Shown here in pieces: positions 12,543-26,399 of a DNA stretch of 64,000 nucleotides; the stretch's first letter is position 1, and each line of letters begins with the position of its first letter. The notes beneath the pieces are model-generated. The model made no database searches. It saw only the letters and a program-made list of their open reading frames with translations, and was not told where the DNA came from. Source of the stretch: Macropodus opercularis. Lineage: Eukaryota; Chordata; Actinopteri; Anabantiformes; Osphronemidae. The DNA lies in the NCBI GenBank assembly GCA_030770545.1, contig CM061094.1, forward strand, positions 1,662,001 through 1,726,000, in the 5' to 3' direction. The translations under genes and the position numbers were made by a program.

Positions 12543-15205
12543 CATGTTTGGCAGGAGGAGGACAAAAATGCATTGTCTGTCTAGATTTGCTGGCTACAGC
12601 TTGTGTTGCGCTGAGCAAAACTGAACTGTGATGATCCCATGACTAAAGAAAAACAACACTGACTTGTACTAACCTTCATTACTGGTCAGGGTGACTGTCT
12701 GCTTCTAGCTTTTTCAACCTTAACACTAACACGAAGGTCTAGAGCAGGAAAAAAGGTGGATTTGAGTTCAAGCCAGATTGAACATCTTGACATTGCATCA
12801 ATGTGTTTGTATTGATCATTCCCTCATGGAATATTCTTGGAGAAAGTTCCAAAATATGAACTGGGTACATTCCTGCTTACAGAAGAACCCATTGGCTAAC
12901 TGTATATTTTATATCTAAATATCAATGTGCCTGTAAATTGGTCCTTCTTGTTACTAGTAGACTGGCTTGGTAAACAGGTCAGACTATAGTCTACATGGTA
13001 TTACACTCTGCTGTTTGATCTTATTTTTATTATATCTCAACAGTTATTTCTCTAGGGTGGTGAATTCTTGTACCTACATAGCTAAGTGGCTTCCCTTCTA
13101 ATTCAGCACAGGCTTGGGGGGTTGCTGCATTGTGACAATTAGACCCACGTCACGCAGGACATACGACTTTAGTGACATTTACGGGTTTTGTGGTAATAGT
13201 GCCTCCTATTATGCCTCATCGCTGCATTCAGAGCAACGACATTATACCATATACTGTAGCGGGATCTTGCGTGCATTGTTTTTGTTTTAAGGAAATTGGA
13301 TATTAACCCTGTTAGAGGAGAATTTAGAAAAAAGGGATTTTCTTATATCTTGTGGATTCCCTCTGCTACTGAGAGCTCACATCTATGTGTCCCCGTCACC
13401 CAATCCACAGAAGCTCCCATGGTGCATTTAGTGCAGTAGAGCAGTAGAATAACTACAGATCTTAATGCAGATTTCGTAAAAGAATTTGTGCCCGTGTTAT
13501 CTCATGGGTTCTATTCGTAGGTTTTATCCTATGCAGTCTGATAACTATTCTAGAGAACTGTGATTCATTCTTTCTTAGTCTTACTTCCTTCAAACATCCT
13601 GTGTGATCTCAGTTCTCCGTCAGCCCATTAAGTCATTATGTAAAGATTACATAGATACATTGGTTGAGCACCTGATGCTAAGACAGACTTCACTTTGCCT
13701 TTAAATTAGATCTCGATGCGCTGATTAGTTTGTTGAAAATTGTACATTGGACATATTTTTAAATAATGAGACCGTGACAGTGGTAGAAGATTTTCTTTCT
13801 TCCTTTGACCACAGATTTGCTTATGGCAACTAAATTTGTTAATCGTCGCCAGAGAAACTTTTAAACTTCTTCGAAATGACTCATTTTAACATAAGAAGAA
13901 TGTAAAAGGATCTGGTCAATTTAATCTGCTTTTGAGGGCTTAAAGGCTAAAGCAAGCAGGTATGCTCTGAGCGGAATGAGGACGTCGCCCCCAATGTACA
14001 ATGTGAAAAACTCAGCAGTGTGTAGAATGTGGAGAAAGTTTGACACGTTCGCTTCTAGTTACAGAGGCTAAACTGTGACTGACCACCTGTTTGGGGTGTA
14101 AAGCTGTAAACTGGTGGGAAAGACACTTAGTTACAACGTTGATGAGATAATTGTGACTGCACTGTTCAAAAAACCTCCACAAAAGCTGATCTGCTTCAAT
14201 TCCTGAGCAGTTGTAGCAGATTAATGCATTTTTTCTGTTTACCTGTGAGCCTCTGGGATTTAGCTTCATCCCCATGATTATGTGACTCTTGTGATGTTTG
14301 CTGTAGGTTTAACCTCATTCCTCTTATGAGAGACTTTAAAATGTACAGAGCTGGTATTAAGCTGGATGACAAACTAACCTACACAAGCCACCAAAAACTG
14401 GAACCATCCACAGATGTTGTGAATGTCACTATGGCACTTTTGATTTAAGAACCGAAGAAAGTCAAACTTGTTTGAGTTTTTTTAGGGTTCTTGAGCTGTG
14501 AAGTTGTTTAAATGTTTATTCAATGTTTAACCAATGTGTATTTGACATGCACATGTGTTTTATTGTATATTTCACTTCTTGCTATTATTTCTTTTAGTTA
14601 ATTTATGGTTTACTTCCATTTTGAGACACCAAGACACTGCTATAAAAGTAGTTTTATCTCTGCTCTGCCTGAACTTCATTCAGATTTTACTTTACTCAAA
14701 AGGCTTTGAACAGTTTTGGCACATACAGTATTAATTGCTCTGACATTTGACTGTTTGCCATTATAATCTCAACTGTGTTGTCCTTCTTCACACTTGTTTA
14801 AAAATGTGTTTGCGTTAGAGTAAATGGACTCTATGACGTGTAGCTATATAAGTGTAGTTAACATTGCACCAATATGTCTGAACATACAATATAAATGGTT
14901 GTTAAATCATCTTCACTATCGTTGTTCAAGGTATCGATTATTCACTAACAGAAATATAGACGGTTGTGCTAAAACAATAACCAAATTTATAACTTACAGT
15001 ACAAATGTATTCTGTTAATGTGATGTTGTTAAAGTTCTGTTTGGTAACAGCAGCAGCTAAACATCCTTTGCTAACTATGCAGCTTTACTGAACCCATACT
15101 GTAAATACGTTATGAATATGTTTTCAGGTGAATTGCTTACAAATGACCTTGGCTGTAAAATGACATTTTGTGTTGTACAAATAATAAATAAAGAGGAAAT
15201 AACTG
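12543..15205 (+). other. chka: chka 3' UTR
   Basis: Stretch of about 2.66 kb after the chka stop codon without other coding evidence. It ends at overlapping AATAAA polyadenylation signals at 15183-15188 and 15187-15192. The open frames inside (for example 14012-14275 on the - strand and 14824-15018) have no recognisable protein character. Confidence 0.7.
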
Positions 15206-16110
15206 ACTGAGTAGTTTCATTCTGTTTGAGATGCACTTGTTCCTCATTCCTCATTTGTTCATTTCCTGTTGACCTGCTCTCACCAGTAATCAGCTAATCA
15301 CAGACAGCTGTCCACACCTCAGGCACCACGTCCCTGCCAGATCGTTTCTCTGCAGATTACTCTTCAGCCTAATGACAGTCTGTGTCACCCTGGTCACTGT
15401 GTCGTGAACTGCAAAGTAAAAGATCAGGCTCAGCAGTGAAGTTACTTTAAAGCAGAATATATGCGGTCATACATTATGTTCTCATTTATGTTTAATTAGC
15501 CAGGAACAATCGTACACAGAACAAGAAAGCTTTCATTATTTTGAATTGTGTTAGTATTTAGACCTGTACAGTGGCCTGCTGTACTGACTCACCACCCGTC
15601 AGCTAATTGGTTTAAAAAGTCTCAGTTACCAGAGAGCAGCCGTTTCAGAACCAGATACTGGTCAGTTAGTATCCAGGACAGATAACACTCACAAAAAGGT
15701 TATTGAATAGAAATGTTTCTCATTAGTTATCACTACTTGATGCTCCCACACTAACTAACTCAAGCTTTCATTTACAGTTCCAACAGGTGGTCAGCAGGTT
15801 AAGTCTAGTAAAATATAAAGGACATGTACATACACAAACAAATTACAAACTTTATAACTTGCATCACCAACATACGCTTGGTTGGTTAGAAGCTGTGTGG
15901 TGGAACAGCTCCACTATATAATATAGTTTTATATTATATATAGACACCTATACAAATTAAAAATCAATACAAGACGAGAGATTCATAGGAATTTAATAAA
16001 AAATAAAGACGACAGAACAAATGAACTATAAAATGATGAAATGACGTCTATTCTCAGATCTCATTCGTCTAAATCCCTGTCAGTAAATGAGTGAGGGTCA
16101 GACACAGTAC
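15206..16110. other. Intergenic, nothing recognised
   Basis: AT-rich sequence between the chka polyadenylation signal and a LINE fragment. No exon, RNA gene or repeat could be supported. Confidence 0.5.
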
Positions 16111-16880
16111 ATAGAATAGAATAGAATAGAATAGAATAGGTCTTTATTGTCATCGTCACACATACAATGAAAATTCTCCAGTCAGTGCATTATTCAGTTG
16201 TAGTAAAAAAAAATCTAAATAATAGTAATAATACATTAAGTGCTAAAATTACTAAAATAAGAATAAATATACCTAAAAACATCACATGAGCACACACACA
16301 GGCAATACATAAAGAATATTAACATGCATTTGTACCCACATCCATCACTGCATCGATCCAGCTACAGACTGGAGTTTTGTGCATTACCTCTTAGCAGCAT
16401 TCAGATATTCTCATATACCGAGTTATTGCAGTTGCTTGAGTCTGTTTGCCTTTGCTTTATTTAACCTGTATGTCTGCCTGAAGGCAACACTTCACCAGGG
16501 AGTGTTCAGGGTGACGTGTCTGTTATAATGTTCTGTGCTTTTTTCAAGCAACGGGAGCTGAGTAGGTTTTCCAGTGTGGGGCGAGGGCGGCCAACAATCC
16601 TCTGAGTGGTGTTGAGCTTTGCTCTGAGCCGCTGTGCAGCTGGTGAACCAAACGCATGTGCAGTATGTCAGAATGCTTTCTGTGGTGGCTCGGTACAAGG
16701 ACACCAGCAGCTTTTGTGTGACGTTCTTCTTCCTGAGCATCCTCAGGAAGTACAGTCTCTGCTGGGCAGCTCAGAGGTGTTTGCTCTCCAGAACAGGCTC
16801 TGCTCTCTGTGGACTCCCAGGAAGCGGAAGCCTGCCACCCTCTCCACACCGTCCCCCCAGGTCCCTCAGCTCGAGGGTAA
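16111..16880 (-). mobile_element. 5'-truncated non-LTR retrotransposon (CR1/L2/Rex1-like), 3' end only
   Basis: Read on the - strand, about 16540-16800 encodes in broken frames the C-terminal tail of a LINE reverse transcriptase, with blocks such as RLYFLRMLRKKNVTQ and ILTYCTCVWF. The 3' end is an (ATTCT)n-type tail, seen on the + strand as five AGAAT repeats at about 16113-16140, next to TCTTTATTGTCAT. Frameshifts and 5' truncation mark it as dead. The clade is inferred from motif style only. Confidence 0.75.
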
Positions 16881-17860
16881 TCTATAATCTATATAATCTT
16901 ACACTAAAGCTTACTTAAAGCTGCTCTGTTTTGCTCACCTTTCCTCCTTCTATTTGCTCATCTGCTGAGTTTTTTCCCTTTCAGCTGTTTCCATTAAAGT
17001 ACAGCTTTAAATAAAAATGTCTTTATTGATCTTTGAATTAAAAAGCTTGCTTGCTAGCTTGGGTTTTCTACTTTTGTTGTGAATTGAAACTGAAGAACAA
17101 CAAGCCTGTTCAGCTCACAGTTACAGTGAGATGTGGTGATTTCATGGTTAATTTCTACTAAATCATAATACCGTACACAGTATTTAATGGGCTGTAGCTT
17201 AATTGTTAATTATTAATGTCTCACATACTGGTTTGCAGGGTGTGGTATCCACACGGCTGCACCTCTATCTGTCTTCTGACTCTGTTCTGCTCTGTCAACA
17301 CTCATAACTCGTACTTTTCCTACCGTCATGTAACTCTGACAGTCACATACCAGATGTGTTCTACCTAGAAAACATTCTAGTTTGGTGTCTTCCCTCCCCA
17401 GCCCTTAAGTGTAACCTGTTCATCCAGGTTGACCTCTTTGTCCAAAACCTCCATCTGTACAAACCAAAGACTGTGTGACTCCTTTAACCTTTCTTCCTTG
17501 TTTAGAAACTGGTGTTTTCCTTTGAGTCTCCCACTTTAAGTCAGCTCAGTCATATGGCCTGATGTTTCAACCCATGAGAACCCAAATACAAGAAATCTGT
17601 TCAGAGACATGGTCTATTTCATTTCCCCCAAGGTTTTCCACACATTATTTGGCTTTGTCACATTTCAGGCGTGAAGAGAGAGACTTAAATATCAGCGAGA
17701 ATGGTGTCCTAGAGGCATTTTCTGTTACAAACTAGGACTATGACTACGACTAAGACTGAGACTGGAGAGACGCTGAGACTTACAGGGCTCCAACCTGCTG
17801 AACTAAGCTCAGGGCAGCACAGGGATTCACTTCCTACAGGGGAGTTCTAACCTCAAACTG
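16881..17860. other. Intergenic, nothing recognised
   Basis: No coding, RNA or clear repeat signal was seen. A short run of ACTA/GACT-rich sequence sits at about 17730-17765. Confidence 0.4.
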
Positions 17861-17867
17861 AAGAGCC

Positions 17868-18260
17868 TCCTGCTAGCACCCACAGACAGACTTGACAGAT
17901 TCTGGACCCACATGCACGACCCGAACAGACAGACTGGAGTTGAAAACAGGGTTTTAATAATAACAGGGAAAACGAAACACACACAGGTAAGTGGAAATCT
18001 CACTGCACATGCAAGTGAAGACCATGAACTACGACTACAAAACAGAGCTGCTAACCGCACGTAACACAAGACATGACAAGGACTAGTACTGGAGCATCAG
18101 GACAAGAACTAGGACACTTAAAAACTAACGAGGCCACCGCAGACAGGCGGGGGGCGGCCACTCCTTCCAGAGCACCGCTGGATGGACGAGATGACGTGCC
18201 AAGGACTAGGACTGGAGCATCAGCACAAGATTCATGTGGCATAAGCATCAATCAACAAAC
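17868..18260. repeat. Probable teleost interspersed repeat
   Basis: Contains repeated GGACTAG.ACTGGAGCATCA blocks (18079-18100 and 18202-18225) and an AACAGGGTTTTAATAATAACAG segment of a style common in fish repeats. The element class is not determined. Confidence 0.4.
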
Positions 18261-18289
18261 TGACAAGGACAGGAACAACCTGATCCATA

Positions 18290-18565
18290 GGGTTCATCGT
18301 GACGTCAGTCCACCTTTTTACAAGGTTTAGGAGTGTGTTTATGGGAATTTTTGACATTTTTCCAGAAGTGCATTTGTGAGGTGACACTGATGTTGGGCAA
18401 GAAGGCCTGGCTCTCAGTCTCTGCTCGAATTCATCCAAAGGTGATCTATCGGGTTGAGGCCAGTCAAGTTCGTCCACACCAGACTCCATCCATGTCTTTG
18501 TGGACCTTGCTTTGTGCACTGATTCCTCGTATTCACTGCCTTCCTTTTCAGATGGGAAACAGCAT
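18290..18565. repeat. Probable fragment of a common teleost interspersed repeat
   Basis: The block around GATCTATCGGGTTGAGGCC, CAGTCAAGTTCGTCCACACC and ATGTCTTTGTGGACCTTGCT resembles a multicopy fish repeat I recognise by its wording. There is no coding capacity. Class and true ends are unknown. Confidence 0.5.
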
Positions 18566-18884
18566 TAAACCTTGGTAAAGTATAATATTATGTTGACTGC
18601 CCAGACAATACCTAAGGTATGAAACAGTGAATGAGCACATTTACAGAGCAAGTTCACTAGAACCCGTGGAGCCAAGAAGTGTGTTAGATACAGTGTTGAG
18701 ACAATCATTGTCAACATAACACAGAACAGGATGTGTTTTTATGGTGATATGCGCGTTGACTCATTCAGGCTGACAAATGTATTTATAGACTAACAGGAGA
18801 CTGGACCCAACTGCACAGACTCCAAACATACAGGAAACGGAAAAGTTTAATTTAAGCAAAACAATCAAAATGTAGCAATATAAC

Positions 18885-19345
18885 AAGTTTATTCAATTCA
18901 ATTCAACTTTATTTATATAGAGCCAATTCACAACAACAGTTATCTCAAGGCACTTTACAAGTAAGGTTTGAAACCTGACACAACTAAACCCAACAAATCC
19001 CACATGGACTAGGCAATCAATAAATTGTATATTTTAATAGCAACAGCAGAAAAACTCTATAGAGGAAGAAACCTCCAGCAGACCCAGGATCAGTGGGAGA
19101 ACATTTGCCTTGACCGGTTGGAGTGAAGGGACAGAGAAGAGAGAAAAGAAGACAACAACAACAACAACAACAGACACAGGCAGGATGGTTGGACCAGCAG
19201 CTGAACACTGAGACACACGACTCTGAGTCTGACGATACCTGGAGATGAGAATAGAGACAGAAATAGAGAAACACAACTAGGAGAGAACAGAGACAAAGAG
19301 AGAGAGAGTTTATAACAAACATTCTAACTAATAACAAACTAAAGA
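18885..19345. repeat. Teleost interspersed repeat of the TTTATTTATATAG type
   Basis: Begins near CAATTCAACTTTATTTATAT and runs through TTATCTCAAGGCACTTTACA, GAGGAAGAAACCTCCAGCAG and GACCGGTTGGAGTGAAGGGA. This order of landmarks is typical of a very common fish element. An (ACA)n run lies at 19153-19172. The open frames on the - strand here are artefacts of the repeat. Confidence 0.65.
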
Positions 19346-22300
19346 TCACAGCAGAAGCAGGAAAACTAATGCCATGAACCAAAGAATGCACAGATTTCTA
19401 ACTGACAGCATAAACAGGATACAAACAGGAAGCAGAAGAGATGAACTAACTTACTTTCTAACTAACTTTCGAACATTGTAGACAATGACAAAAGTTTGTA
19501 AATATAGTGATGTATTATGTGTTGATAACAGTTTCTCATTAAACTCAACTCATTAAAGTCCCTTCCTCAGTCAGTTGTTTTAATGTTAGTGTTCATGAGG
19601 ACGATATTTCTTAATTAATTTCATGAATAAGATGCCAGAATTGTGTCTTGTTTTTACACTACGCAACCAAATGAAACACTGACGACAGTGTGGCCTGGCA
19701 TAAGGACAGCAGTGATGTTGACAACAGCGCAGTCATAACAGATTTGTGTGGAATGCTCATTGGGATAATGGACACTGAGGTGAGAGGGAGTGTGGAATGC
19801 TGCAGTGAGAGCAATACTGAGTCAGAACAAATCTGCAGCCAACGATGCTACTATCCAGACACAGCTGACAACATCACGTTACCCAGAGAGTCACTGTCGC
19901 CAAAAACAAACTCCTTCATGTTGTTTCAGCTTATGCGCTACACAAGTTGTGCAGATTGAGCACATCTGACGCACTGCAAAGTAACATATAGAAAAGTATT
20001 TCATTTATTTAGAATTAGTTGGATTTCCTCCTTTTAAGTTCATCCAACTTACACCCGTCTGTTTGCTCTGAACTATTATATTGATTTGAAACTAGAATAT
20101 TATTATTATTATTATAAAAAGGTTCAATCAGCTTTTAAAGAATCTAAAAACAAGACAAATGAGTTATTATTGATTATTGTAGTTAAATCAATGTATTCAA
20201 TGTTAAATATTCTAGTTAATTTATTCACATAGACAATACGTTTTTGGTGAAAATACATGACTTGTTGAAGAATTGGCAGGAATCTGTTTACGGAAAAGAA
20301 AGAGACAACATTTTACATAGCTTTACATCAAAACATCAAAGCTCTGGAGAAAGTCATGTTACCAGAGCTATGGTGTAAACTGAAAGATCCCGACCTGAGA
20401 ACAAAGCAGTAAAGTGTCTGCAAATGTCTTCAACAGCTCTGGTTCTGCTATGACTTATCGATTCACGAGTTTTATAACTATTTGGCCTTGTTCCAGGTGT
20501 TAACAGACCTTGGTGGGTTCTTCTTCTGCTGCTTGTCATGACATGAGTAACAGTTGAAACTGAGCAGAAATCAGTATCTTTTACAGAAGCACTACTGATG
20601 CGTGGGACATGTTTTACTGTGTGCTAAGTGCTTCGTACTGACCTGGCAGCCGCTCTGCTTTTAGGCGGTAACAGATAGTGGCTCAGCTTGTTTTAATAGT
20701 TTGACATATTAGATTTGTATTTAAAGCTACTGTAGTATTTAGTCAAACCGCTACATTTCCAATATACTAAACCGTGTTCTAGTCTAAAGAACACTTTGGT
20801 TTTCTTGAGTAATGGTTCCAAAATGAAAACGCTGACATTGTAAAAATCTTCGGATGGAGTTGCTGCAGTAATCAGTGTGAGTAGTACACAAAGGAACAAG
20901 CCAAATATGCGGTGGTGATGAAATGGATAACCTTCACTTCAATATATGTTTGGCTCTTTATTTGTTTCATATGTGTTTTAGTGTTTGCTGCAGTCAGTAT
21001 ATGGATATATTTCAAGCTAAACAATGATGTTTTGTTAGGAAAATGTCAGTGAACATATTTTAAGAGGAAACCCTTTTTTCTAGATTCGATATAGGAAGTG
21101 TTACCGAGTACATGTAAAGAGCAGGGGTGTGACTCCTTACGGCATATTTACGCTTGTGTGGCTGTTTGTTTTCTGTCAACAAATGGATAAACAAACACAA
21201 AGCTTCATAACAAATAAAGATCCATTGGATGTTATGTCAAAATGGCTGATGGGTGAGGTCATGCATCACCGTCAGCGTGAGTCACCTTAATACGTGCTGT
21301 ACAAGCTTGCATGTATGGCGTGTCACTGCCTCGCCTTACTGCCAGCTGGTGAACACAGTGGTGGCTGATCTGATTTTGTTCCATTTATCAGTGGTTACCT
21401 TCGAACTTTGCCCATTGAGAAAATACACAAATTAAGAATCCAAAACAAACTGCAGGTCCACATTATGTCAAACTTAAATATTTATCAGTTCCAGAGTTCA
21501 GCTACTTCTGCTAATAATTAATAGACTAAACATTGATCTTCCTAAGTGCTGTCATAATCACAGAAGATGTGTGTAGGACACAGATAACAGCATCCTCTCT
21601 GTGTTTTACAAGCGTGACCTTGAAACTGGGGAATATGAAGTGTGATAAAATGGCAACATTGTGATGAAGTGGATCACAATTTGAGCCAAACATACAAAGT
21701 TCACAGACTGAGAGAACACGGCGGGTTTAACAATTGTCTCCGCTCCTGAAGCTCCGTATTGGCCTGGCAGCCGCCTCCACCGTGGTGACTGACAGTGGGT
21801 CCGCTTGTTTTAATAGCTTGACTAAACAGAGTCTTAAATGATGCTACAAAAAGATGTTCTAAGAATGCAAACGCTTTTGTGACTGGACCTGAAAGGAACA
21901 GGCTCCTGTCTTCTGACTGTAGGTGTGTCAGTGTCTGCAAAACTGGCTGAAGGTGTGTGTTTTACGATCAGCAAGATTCAAAGATAAGAATGGAAAAATA
22001 CAGACAGGCAAAAAAAAAAAATAATAATAATAATTAAATACGATTAAAACAGCAGATCTCATCCAGTCATATTTTCCAAACTGACTACAGTAGTTGATTA
22101 ATTAGTTTGTATTCACATTTAAATGTCATCATAGTTATGTTTGCCTAAACTAAAATTCTTTTTTTAGCTGCCTGGTGAATGAAAAGCTTGGCAGCACTGC
22201 CACATGGTGGCCAGTAAGCATCACTGTCTTTTCTTCTTGCTGCACTGGATTATTATTATTTTTGGATTGGATTAAGGATATAAAGTTTCGCTTCTGGTGG

Positions 22301-22850
22301 CTGGGCACAGCTCAAAGAGATGCCTCAGCTCACTGAGATGGGCTGGACTCTCTCCTACTGTGACAATCACTTGGTGTGAGCTCAAGGAGCAGGAGGAAGC
22401 CCGTCACAGTCAAACATTTTGTAAGGGTCAGTTGGGAAGTTCTGGCTGAACCCCCTGATAGAGAGATGTTCCAGTCCCACCTCTAGGGGACCGTCACCCA
22501 GATCCAGAGGGAGAGAGTTAGTTCTAGGTAGACCCCAGTACCATGTACAGTAGGAGGATGACTGGTCAGCCTCAAAGACATTTTAGAATGGTTGTCTTGG
22601 TTCTGTTCATTTTTCATGGACAGAATTTCTAGGTGCAGTTCAGGCCTGGACTGGGTCAGGATTTCATCACAGCTCAGAAGATGATGTCATGCTGGCTTCA
22701 TCGGACAATGACCTTAAGTGTGCTGGGGCGATTTGTAGTGATTAAGAATCAGCACTTTAATCAAAACACCATCCTAAAAATCAAAGATATTATATTTCTG
22801 GTGGTCTGGTGACGTTTTAATTTAACATATAAGGACAAGCTGGTACATTA
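19346..22850. other. Intergenic; one diverged internal duplication, otherwise nothing
   Basis: No exon or RNA gene could be supported. Segments at about 20636-20860 and 21755-21890 resemble each other (CCTGGCAGCCGC and GCTTGTTTTAATAG motifs in the same order), as described in the findings. A TTTATT near 22857, AATAAA on the - strand, may be the cetp polyadenylation signal. Confidence 0.4.
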
Positions 22851-22983
22851 ACATTTTTTATTACTATGGTTTGTCTATAAATGTACTGGCATGCTGTGTA
22901 TGACACATGTCTCAGTATTCACCATGAGCTCTACTTTCAGCAAACGTTTACGGTAAGTCACTGCGAGCTCTGGCCCAGCACAG

Positions 22984-24906
22984 TTACTGTAATGTCTTTT
23001 TGAGGAACTCGACCAGGAGGTGCTGAGGGAAACCAAAATCCATTTGAATGAGCACAAAGCCCTGCAGGATGGTGAGAGAGAAAGATAATATAAATCTAGA
23101 AATATAAAACAACTTGGGGTGAGGTGGAAAAATTCATACAGAACTCACATCCTGAGGTAGAACTTCAGGGTTAAAGATGTCAAACAAGTAGGTTCCCTGG
23201 TTGTCCAAGATCTTTGTTAGCTCAACTTGAAGAACTGTAACACAGACAATGAAATGTGAAAAGTTCATATTACTTTACAGATGGCACAGACAAAATGTTT
23301 TATTTTTTACTGTAGTTTAACTGATAACGTGTCCCGATGAGTCCAGACCAGTATGTTACATGAAAATCGGTCAGGTTGGGTTTACCCCTGTCATCCAAAA
23401 GACCAGCCTTAAATCATGTCTCAACCGGGAACTAGAGGACACCAAAACAAAGTCTGTGTCTTACCAGACAGGGCCTTGGGAATGCCTATGTTCTTTACAG
23501 CTTCTCTTATGAACTCCAGCTGCCCACCACTCAACTAAGAGAAATGGGAGAGGTCATCAGTTTATGTATTTATTTATATATAGGTATATACAGATATGTA
23601 TATATATAAGCATCATACCAACAGATTTTGTGAGGGCAGCTCAGCGCGCAACACAATGACCCTACAGGAGGGAGAGGAAGCATTTAACACATGACATGTA
23701 TCTGCTTTAGAAAAGCTCACATTGATTTTGTGCGATACATGTGTAGCAGCCTGAGGCAGCTTGTTCAACACTAAAGTCTTACTGTGAGTGGTTACTCTGC
23801 AGAAACAGTTTCTTGTCAGCGTAGGAAGCTATGACATCCACAACCACGTTCTGAGCAAACAAAGCAAACATTACTCATAACACACTGAGGTTAGGGCTAA
23901 ATGTGACCACGGGACACAGGTACTGTATTACACAGCAACCAGCAGTATCATCAGATGCTGGGAGTCCTTAGCATGTGAACTACATCAAAGTGCTCAGCTT
24001 CACCTTTTCCATGTATCTAATTTAATCTTTATGTAGGTTTCCATTAGTATATGTCCCAGATACAGGCCTTTATATACATATGGGTCACTTGGTGACAAAA
24101 GGTCAATGTTGACAAAGAGTCTGTTGTAAAAAGGAAAGAACGAAACAGCCGTGTGAGCTAAAGGACACGCTGCATCATTGCCAATATAATAATGGTCACA
24201 TTCTCCAAAGGTTTTACCATAAAAATAGCTCTTGTCTCAACCAAAATATGTCTATGATATAGCGCTGTGCCAAAATACCGTTTTAAAGAAGAGTGTGCTG
24301 TGATTTCCACAGTAAAGCTCTCCAGTGGCCTCTGCCCAGACTCTGGTACCCAGTGTGGAGGTGTTTAAGAAGGGCACAGATGAACTCCACACTCTCAGCG
24401 TGGGAGAAATTGACTCCAATAGACACTAGACACATGAACACACATCTGTCAAAGGTGAATTCAAACGTTTAAGAATGTGCAGGTATAGTGAGGTTTTCTT
24501 CATTACCTTTCTAATAAACTCAGGCATGGTGCTGGACAGATTCTTCTTAAAAAGCTCCTAAATCATATTATTCACATCATGAATTATATCTTTATAAATC
24601 TGCATCCTTAGTGATGGTAAGGACAGTGTTGCACTTACAGTGAGCTCTGTTCCAGCTACGTTGATTGTTAACAATCCGTCTTGGTGCGCAGCATTAAGCA
24701 TAGGGTTAAAGACCTGATCTGGGATTAAAGCACAAACACTGTTGAAACACGCATGAATTCATGCACAAATCCAGCACAGAGCTGAAAACAGGAAAAGGAA
24801 ACTGAGACTCTGAACAGTATCTAACTGCGTTTTGTCTGACGTGCACTGAAGCAAAGTGAAGAGCAGTTGAACTTTGTCCTTACAGATTTCAACCTTTTTT
24901 TTCCCA

Positions 24907-24937
<31 letters not shown>

Positions 24938-26368
24938 TGATGTAATATGTTATTACATCTTTGTTCTTCTCCTCTGCTCTGCACCACAGTTGAATTGCAT
25001 TATATCTTTATGCTATATACCGATAGACCACAATATCAACTAAAGCTTTTATGTAATGCAGACTTTATGTGAGAACAGTAAAGTGCTTGTTTTTGGTCCT
25101 TGACAACTGTTTTGCTTTTCTGAATGATGCATAGCTATGAGAAGAGTGTTTGGTAATTGTATATTTAAAATCATCTTGGTGTCTACAAACAGGAGTATTA
25201 GGAAATGTCACATCACAGAACGCCCTGCGTTACTGACCTGACACCCAAAAGTAGAGCATTCTGTTTTCTGTCAGATGCCTGGGATGGAAAACGGAGTCAC
25301 TGATGACAAAGACAGAGTTGTTGTAGCTGGTCAGGCCCTGTAAGATTTAATAAAAAAGGAAAAAACTGATTAAACTACTTTGGTCATGGAAGCATTTTAA
25401 GTATTTAGTATCAGCACATCAGTCATACTGATGGGGCATTAGTCTGGACTGGGCCAGGTGCTACTGTTTGCCTTGGTTATTTATTATGAGTTTCAGCTGC
25501 ATATATTAACTAAAAAGCTAAAACCTTTTAACGTGAAAGGGTTTAAACTGGCTTGTTTGAGTGGTGCTACAAACCAGATGCAATGTTCATTTCCTGCATT
25601 TTATTTGCGTGTCAGTCATGACTGAATGGAGTCAACTGTGTGTTGTGATGCATTCATTTATTTATTAGAAACCCTGTTAGCTTCCACAAAGGTGGTATCT
25701 ACATCTTTATATACTTCTTAAAAGTGATCACGCTGCCTGATTTAGGAAGCTCTAACTAGAGTTTGTCAGGAAATTACATCTTGTTAGAGGAATAAGTAAA
25801 CAGCTATTATTTAAATAGCACATACAGTAACTATTGCATGTATGTGGTTCACCTGATAACCAAGCTTTCTTAAAAAGGCATAACAATGTCCAACTGGTGG
25901 CCATATCAGTCTGTTATGTATCTCAATAATCCTGGTATAATGTGAATATTGTAACACTAATCTACAGTTGCTGCCTAACTCTGGTGTGAAGTCTGGTAAG
26001 ATCTGTCTTATCAGCTGCAGACCAGATAACTCATCAGTATTCCAGCTGCGGCTTCTTGGTAGCTGTGCTCCATGCATTAAACATTATAATGCTCAACCCA
26101 GTCAAGCACAGTCAACACAGTGGTCAAATATGGACTTTTTAGCAGAATAAACTAATCATCAGCATACATCAAGTTGTTCATGAAGACAGAATAAAGATGT
26201 CGATAAGACTGTCACCTTATGGTATGATTCTATGTAGTTGGCAGTGATAACAGGAACAGTAGTTATACCAATATCCACACTGATGTCTCCAATTCTGAGA
26301 TATTCCTCTGGAAACAAAAACACAAACTTATGTACAGAGACACTGTAAATATCAGATGTTGATCATAT

Positions 26369-26399
<31 letters not shown>

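Noticed and set aside
19017..19391. - strand frames up to 124 aa rich in Cys, Val and Leu
   Set aside because: They lie inside the TTTATTTATATAG-type repeat, where an ACA run gives poly-Val or poly-Cys.
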